Assembly (NCBI GenBank): GCA_965220265.1
Contig: CBDCPM010000004.1
Location: 868,001-932,000 of the forward strand
Reading direction: 5' to 3'
DNA from: Bin87 sp965220265
GTDB lineage: Bacteria > Chloroflexota > Dehalococcoidia > Lucifugimonadales > UBA3495
DNA length: 64,000 bases
Under the pieces are notes generated by a model that was given only the letters and a program-made list of their open reading frames with translations, made no database searches and was not told the origin of the DNA. Below, one piece after another: positions 61,421 to 64,000 of the stretch. A program made the translations under genes and the position numbers. Position 1 is the first letter of the stretch; each line of letters opens with the position of its first letter.

Positions 61421-64000
61421 TTACCGCACCAGCGCACCCGCTTCAGGGCAAAGTATCGGGCGCGGCTGGCTCTCCTCGATAACCTTTTGGTATCGTGCGC
61501 ATTCCCAGGCGGAGATCTGGGCTGAACGCCACTGCCAGTACATCCTGGCTGGGTCGTATTTCCCGCCCATCGGCCTCGGCGCCACGCCCATTTGTGACTC
61601 CGTTGTCGGGCTGATCAGGCCGTCAACCGGAGATTGAACGCCGCCAGTGACTTGGATTGCATCCGAGTATTGCGGTGTGGCCCGCAGGATTGTCCTTGAG
61701 GTCCGGTCAGCAAAAACTGCGGGTTGGGCGCCGTCGCCAAACCCCACGGTGATGTCGCGGTCGGTCAGCAAGCGAACTTGCACTGGATCCGAATAGTCGT
61801 TGTCGGGGTCCGTGTCGTATTCCGTGTCAACTCCAACCATCAAGTCGTACTTGCCCACAGGGTACCGCAGCGTTTTCCAGATGAACTCCACGTCTTTGAA
61901 TTCGCCCGGCTCCAGGCTCACGCTTTGCTCGTACATCGTATCGCGGTCGGTTTCATCCAACAGAGTCACGGTGCCTCGGCTCGCATACGGCCCCAAGTTC
62001 CGTACCATGGCGGTGATCTGAACCCAGTCACCCTTTACGATCGGGTACAACGCATCTGGCGGCTGGAAATCGACCACCGCAAAATCAGCCGTGGGCGGTA
62101 GCAGTTCGATCACGAAATCGCGTACTGCGCCCGCCATCCCCACTATTACCACCCGGAAGATGTGATCCCCAGGCTCATATCTGCTGGTTCGCCACGTGAA
62201 CGACGCTGAGCCAATTGCCCCTGCCGCCACGCGAGGCCTGCGGGTTTCCGGTTGCTTGCCCCCAGCAGGGAAGTACAACGTAACCGGGATACTGGAGGTA
62301 ACCAGCCCATCGTTGCGCACGCTAACCGTGATGGCTACCGGTTCGCCCACCACGGGAGATTTGGGGCTCCACGATATTTCCACGATTGAAGCTATCAGTT
62401 GGGCAGAAATGAGTCTGATCTGGATCGTGGCGGATGTGTCCAGCTCTGTAGTGTTGTACTCCGCTAGGAGCGTAGCTGTCAGGATATGAGCGCCTATGTC
62501 ATAGTTGGCAGTCTTCCACGTGAACTCGACCCGTGCGATTCCTCCTGGCTCAATTTGTGTTGACTTGCGCTCCGGCTTCTTCTCGTCAGACGGAAACGAA
62601 AGCTGCACCGGGGCTTCCAGGGCGGACGGACCGTTGTTGATCACGTCTACCCAGATCTTCACGGCCTGACCTTTAACGGCCGTATCGGCAGGGTCGGAAC
62701 CGATGCCCAAGATAGCGACGTTCACGATCGGCGGCAGCAGCTCGATCTCAAACCGTTGCGACGACGGTGGATCGCTAGCCACCTCTGCTCGGAAATCGTG
62801 TATGCCAGGTTCATAACGGCTGGTACGCCAAGCGAAAGAAGCCGAGCCGACAGCGCCGGGTTCCACGCGTGGCCGCCGGGTTTCGGGTTGTTTTTCATTC
62901 GATGGGAAATGCAAGGTTACTGGGATATTGGTAGAAACCCTGCCATCATTCCGTACGGTCACGGTTATTGATACTGGCTCACCGACCCGCGGGGACTCCG
63001 GGCTTACGACAACGTCCACGATTGTGGCAATTACTACCAACGGTGTGAGCAGAAACCGAAGCTCAGCGGAAGTTTGTCCGATCGTGACGTTGTCGCGGAG
63101 CAGGATCAATGCCCGCAGAATATGAACTCCGACACCGTAGTTCGACGTTTTCCAGTCAAAAGAGGCCCTCGCGATACCGCCGGGTTCGACTCGCGGCGAC
63201 CTGGTCTCGGGACGTTTGCTGGCGGACGGGAAAGCGAGCTGAACCGGAACATTGATGGCAGCCGGTCCGTCGTTGCGGACCTCGATCCAAACTTCAACGG
63301 TTTCGCCCACCATTGCGGTGTCGACCGGGTACGCACCGATGCCTACAATTGCTACGTCTATCACGGTCGGTAACAAATCCACTGTGAAGGGCCGAACCGG
63401 AGAGCCTACCGCGGCCAGTTCAACCAGAAACTGTTGCGCCCCCGCCGCGTAATTGCTGGTGAGCCAGTCGAACGTAACTGCCGCGATCTCTCCCGGGTCC
63501 AAGCGCGGGCTCCTGGTTTCTGGCTGCTTGTCGTCCGACGGGAAGTGGAGGGTGACCGGGATGTTGGCCGCAACCGGTCCGTCATTGCGCACCGTGACCG
63601 TAATGGTCGCCGGCTCACCAGCCGTCGGATTTTCAGGACTGGCCGAAACATCCAAGATTGTTGCTGTGATGAGCAACTGGGTGAGCTCGAACTGCAGCTC
63701 GGCAGCGGTTTGTCCAGTTGCGACGTTGTGCGCCACGGGTACATTGGCCGTCAACGTGTGCTCGCCGATATCGTAATCTCGGGTTTTCCAAGTGAACCGA
63801 GCCGTTTCAGTCGTCTTTGGGAAGACGGAAGGACTGCGCATTTCGGAAGACTTGGTTTCCGATGGAAAATGCAACACTATCGGCACGTTGACGGTGGCCG
63901 GACCATTGTTCTGCAACTCCACCTCGATGGCTATCTCTTCACCCTGCATCGCTGTCTCTTCAGGCGATGTACGGATGCCGACTATCTCCGCGTCAATGTG
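61421..64000 (-). CDS. CARDB-repeat protein (5' end outside window)
   Basis: At least 859 residues without an end on the left edge of the reading, as codons continue past 64000 in frame (IVGIRTSPEETAMQGEEIAI). Seven CARDB-like Ig-fold repeats of about 105 residues carry (I/V)xVRNDGP, PVxLHFPS and the WxTxxYxxGxH signature. They alternate between two types, odd (DTAxxGE) and even (PxxGEPxxITVTVRNDG). The last is followed by a 115-residue tail (DITVGFGDGAQPAVF onward). The family sits on cell surfaces. Its TAA directly abuts the TGA of the oxidase gene. Confidence 0.88.
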   Translation of the reverse strand, partial: HIDAEIVGIRTSPEETAMQGEEIAIEVELQNNGPATVNVPIVLHFPSETKSSEMRSPSVFPKTTETARFTWKTRDYDIGEHTLTANVPVAHNVATGQTAAELQFELTQLLITATILDVSASPENPTAGEPATITVTVRNDGPVAANIPVTLHFPSDDKQPETRSPRLDPGEIAAVTFDWLTSNYAAGAQQFLVELAAVGSPVRPFTVDLLPTVIDVAIVGIGAYPVDTAMVGETVEVWIEVRNDGPAAINVPVQLAFPSASKRPETRSPRVEPGGIARASFDWKTSNYGVGVHILRALILLRDNVTIGQTSAELRFLLTPLVVIATIVDVVVSPESPRVGEPVSITVTVRNDGRVSTNIPVTLHFPSNEKQPETRRPRVEPGAVGSASFAWRTSRYEPGIHDFRAEVASDPPSSQRFEIELLPPIVNVAILGIGSDPADTAVKGQAVKIWVDVINNGPSALEAPVQLSFPSDEKKPERKSTQIEPGGIARVEFTWKTANYDIGAHILTATLLAEYNTTELDTSATIQIRLISAQLIASIVEISWSPKSPVVGEPVAITVSVRNDGLVTSSIPVTLYFPAGGKQPETRRPRVAAGAIGSASFTWRTSRYEPGDHIFRVVIVGMAGAVRDFVIELLPPTADFAVVDFQPPDALYPIVKGDWVQITAMVRNLGPYASRGTVTLLDETDRDTMYEQSVSLEPGEFKDVEFIWKTLRYPVGKYDLMVGVDTEYDTDPDNDYSDPVQVRLLTDRDITVGFGDGAQPAVFADRTSRTILRATPQYSDAIQVTGGVQSPVDGLISPTTESQMGVAPRPMGGKYDPARMYWQWRSAQISAWECARYQKVIEESQPRPILCPEAGALVR

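Overview
The window is about 60% G+C bacterial chromosome from what looks like an uncultured Chloroflexota lineage of the SAR202/Dehalococcoidia type. That assignment is an inference from gene content: three luciferase-like (LLM) flavin oxidoreductases, class III CoA-transferases including a double-length one, MmgE/PrpD, acyl-CoA dehydrogenase, a Rieske oxygenase pair, gamma-glutamyltransferase, a fused FAD/Fe-S oxidase and many toxin-antitoxin genes. No rRNA or universal marker is present to prove it. The load of broken, nested insertion sequences suggests a lineage with relaxed selection, such as a host-associated or small-population one.

Layout. 1-4.1 kb: minus-strand cluster (gamma-glutamyltransferase, unknown protein, HNH nuclease, PaREP1/HEPN-like protein, FAD oxidoreductase cut by the window edge). 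4.1-7.0 kb: pentapeptide-repeat protein, an A-type Fe-S carrier with a seven-cysteine glycine tail, and an unknown 447-residue protein. 7.4-12.4 kb: plus-strand oxidative cluster (LLM oxidoreductase, two tandem DUF3574 lipoproteins, a 3-hydroxyisobutyrate dehydrogenase-like enzyme, Rieske dioxygenase alpha and beta subunits). 12.4-16.6 kb: toxin-antitoxin island with an MNT/HEPN pair and three hicBA-like loci, one with a nonsense codon in hicA. 16.6-24.7 kb: second LLM enzyme, ABC exporter, a binding protein without a signal peptide, two small membrane proteins, SDR, a zinc alcohol dehydrogenase with an in-frame UGA at a zinc-ligand cysteine position, and a YtcJ-like amidohydrolase.

24.7-36.9 kb is mobile and accessory DNA: DUF3800, a 164-bp MITE next to an ISAs1 element, a degraded MNT/HepT pair, an alpha/beta hydrolase, a GlcG/HbpS-like protein, an unknown gene split by an IS5-family element, a frameshifted hicB, an IS1380 copy, three tRNAs (Leu-TAA, Cys-GCA, Leu-GAG), an IS701-like remnant and an IS5 remnant. 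36.9-43.4 kb holds acyl-CoA metabolism (CoA-transferase, MmgE/PrpD, acyl-CoA dehydrogenase, ferritin-like protein, third LLM enzyme). 43.4-45.4 kb is IS1380, IS110 and IS5 debris. 45.5-48.2 kb is a double CoA-transferase.

48.2-55.5 kb is a nested transposon graveyard: a 142-bp MITE, three copies of a 214-bp MITE, IS630, IS21, IS1380 and IS5 elements. Several original genes can be rebuilt exactly by removing an insertion and one target duplication. 55.5-64 kb returns to ordinary genes: cation transporter, sugar-phosphate isomerase-like TIM barrel, alpha/beta hydrolase, fused FAD/4Fe-4S oxidase behind a structured leader, and a large CARDB-repeat protein running off the end.

The most unusual signals are the UGA-containing alcohol dehydrogenase, the conserved promoter/hairpin repeat flanking the third hicBA locus, the cysteine-tailed IscA homologue lacking the usual first cysteine, and the MITE families sharing one terminus.
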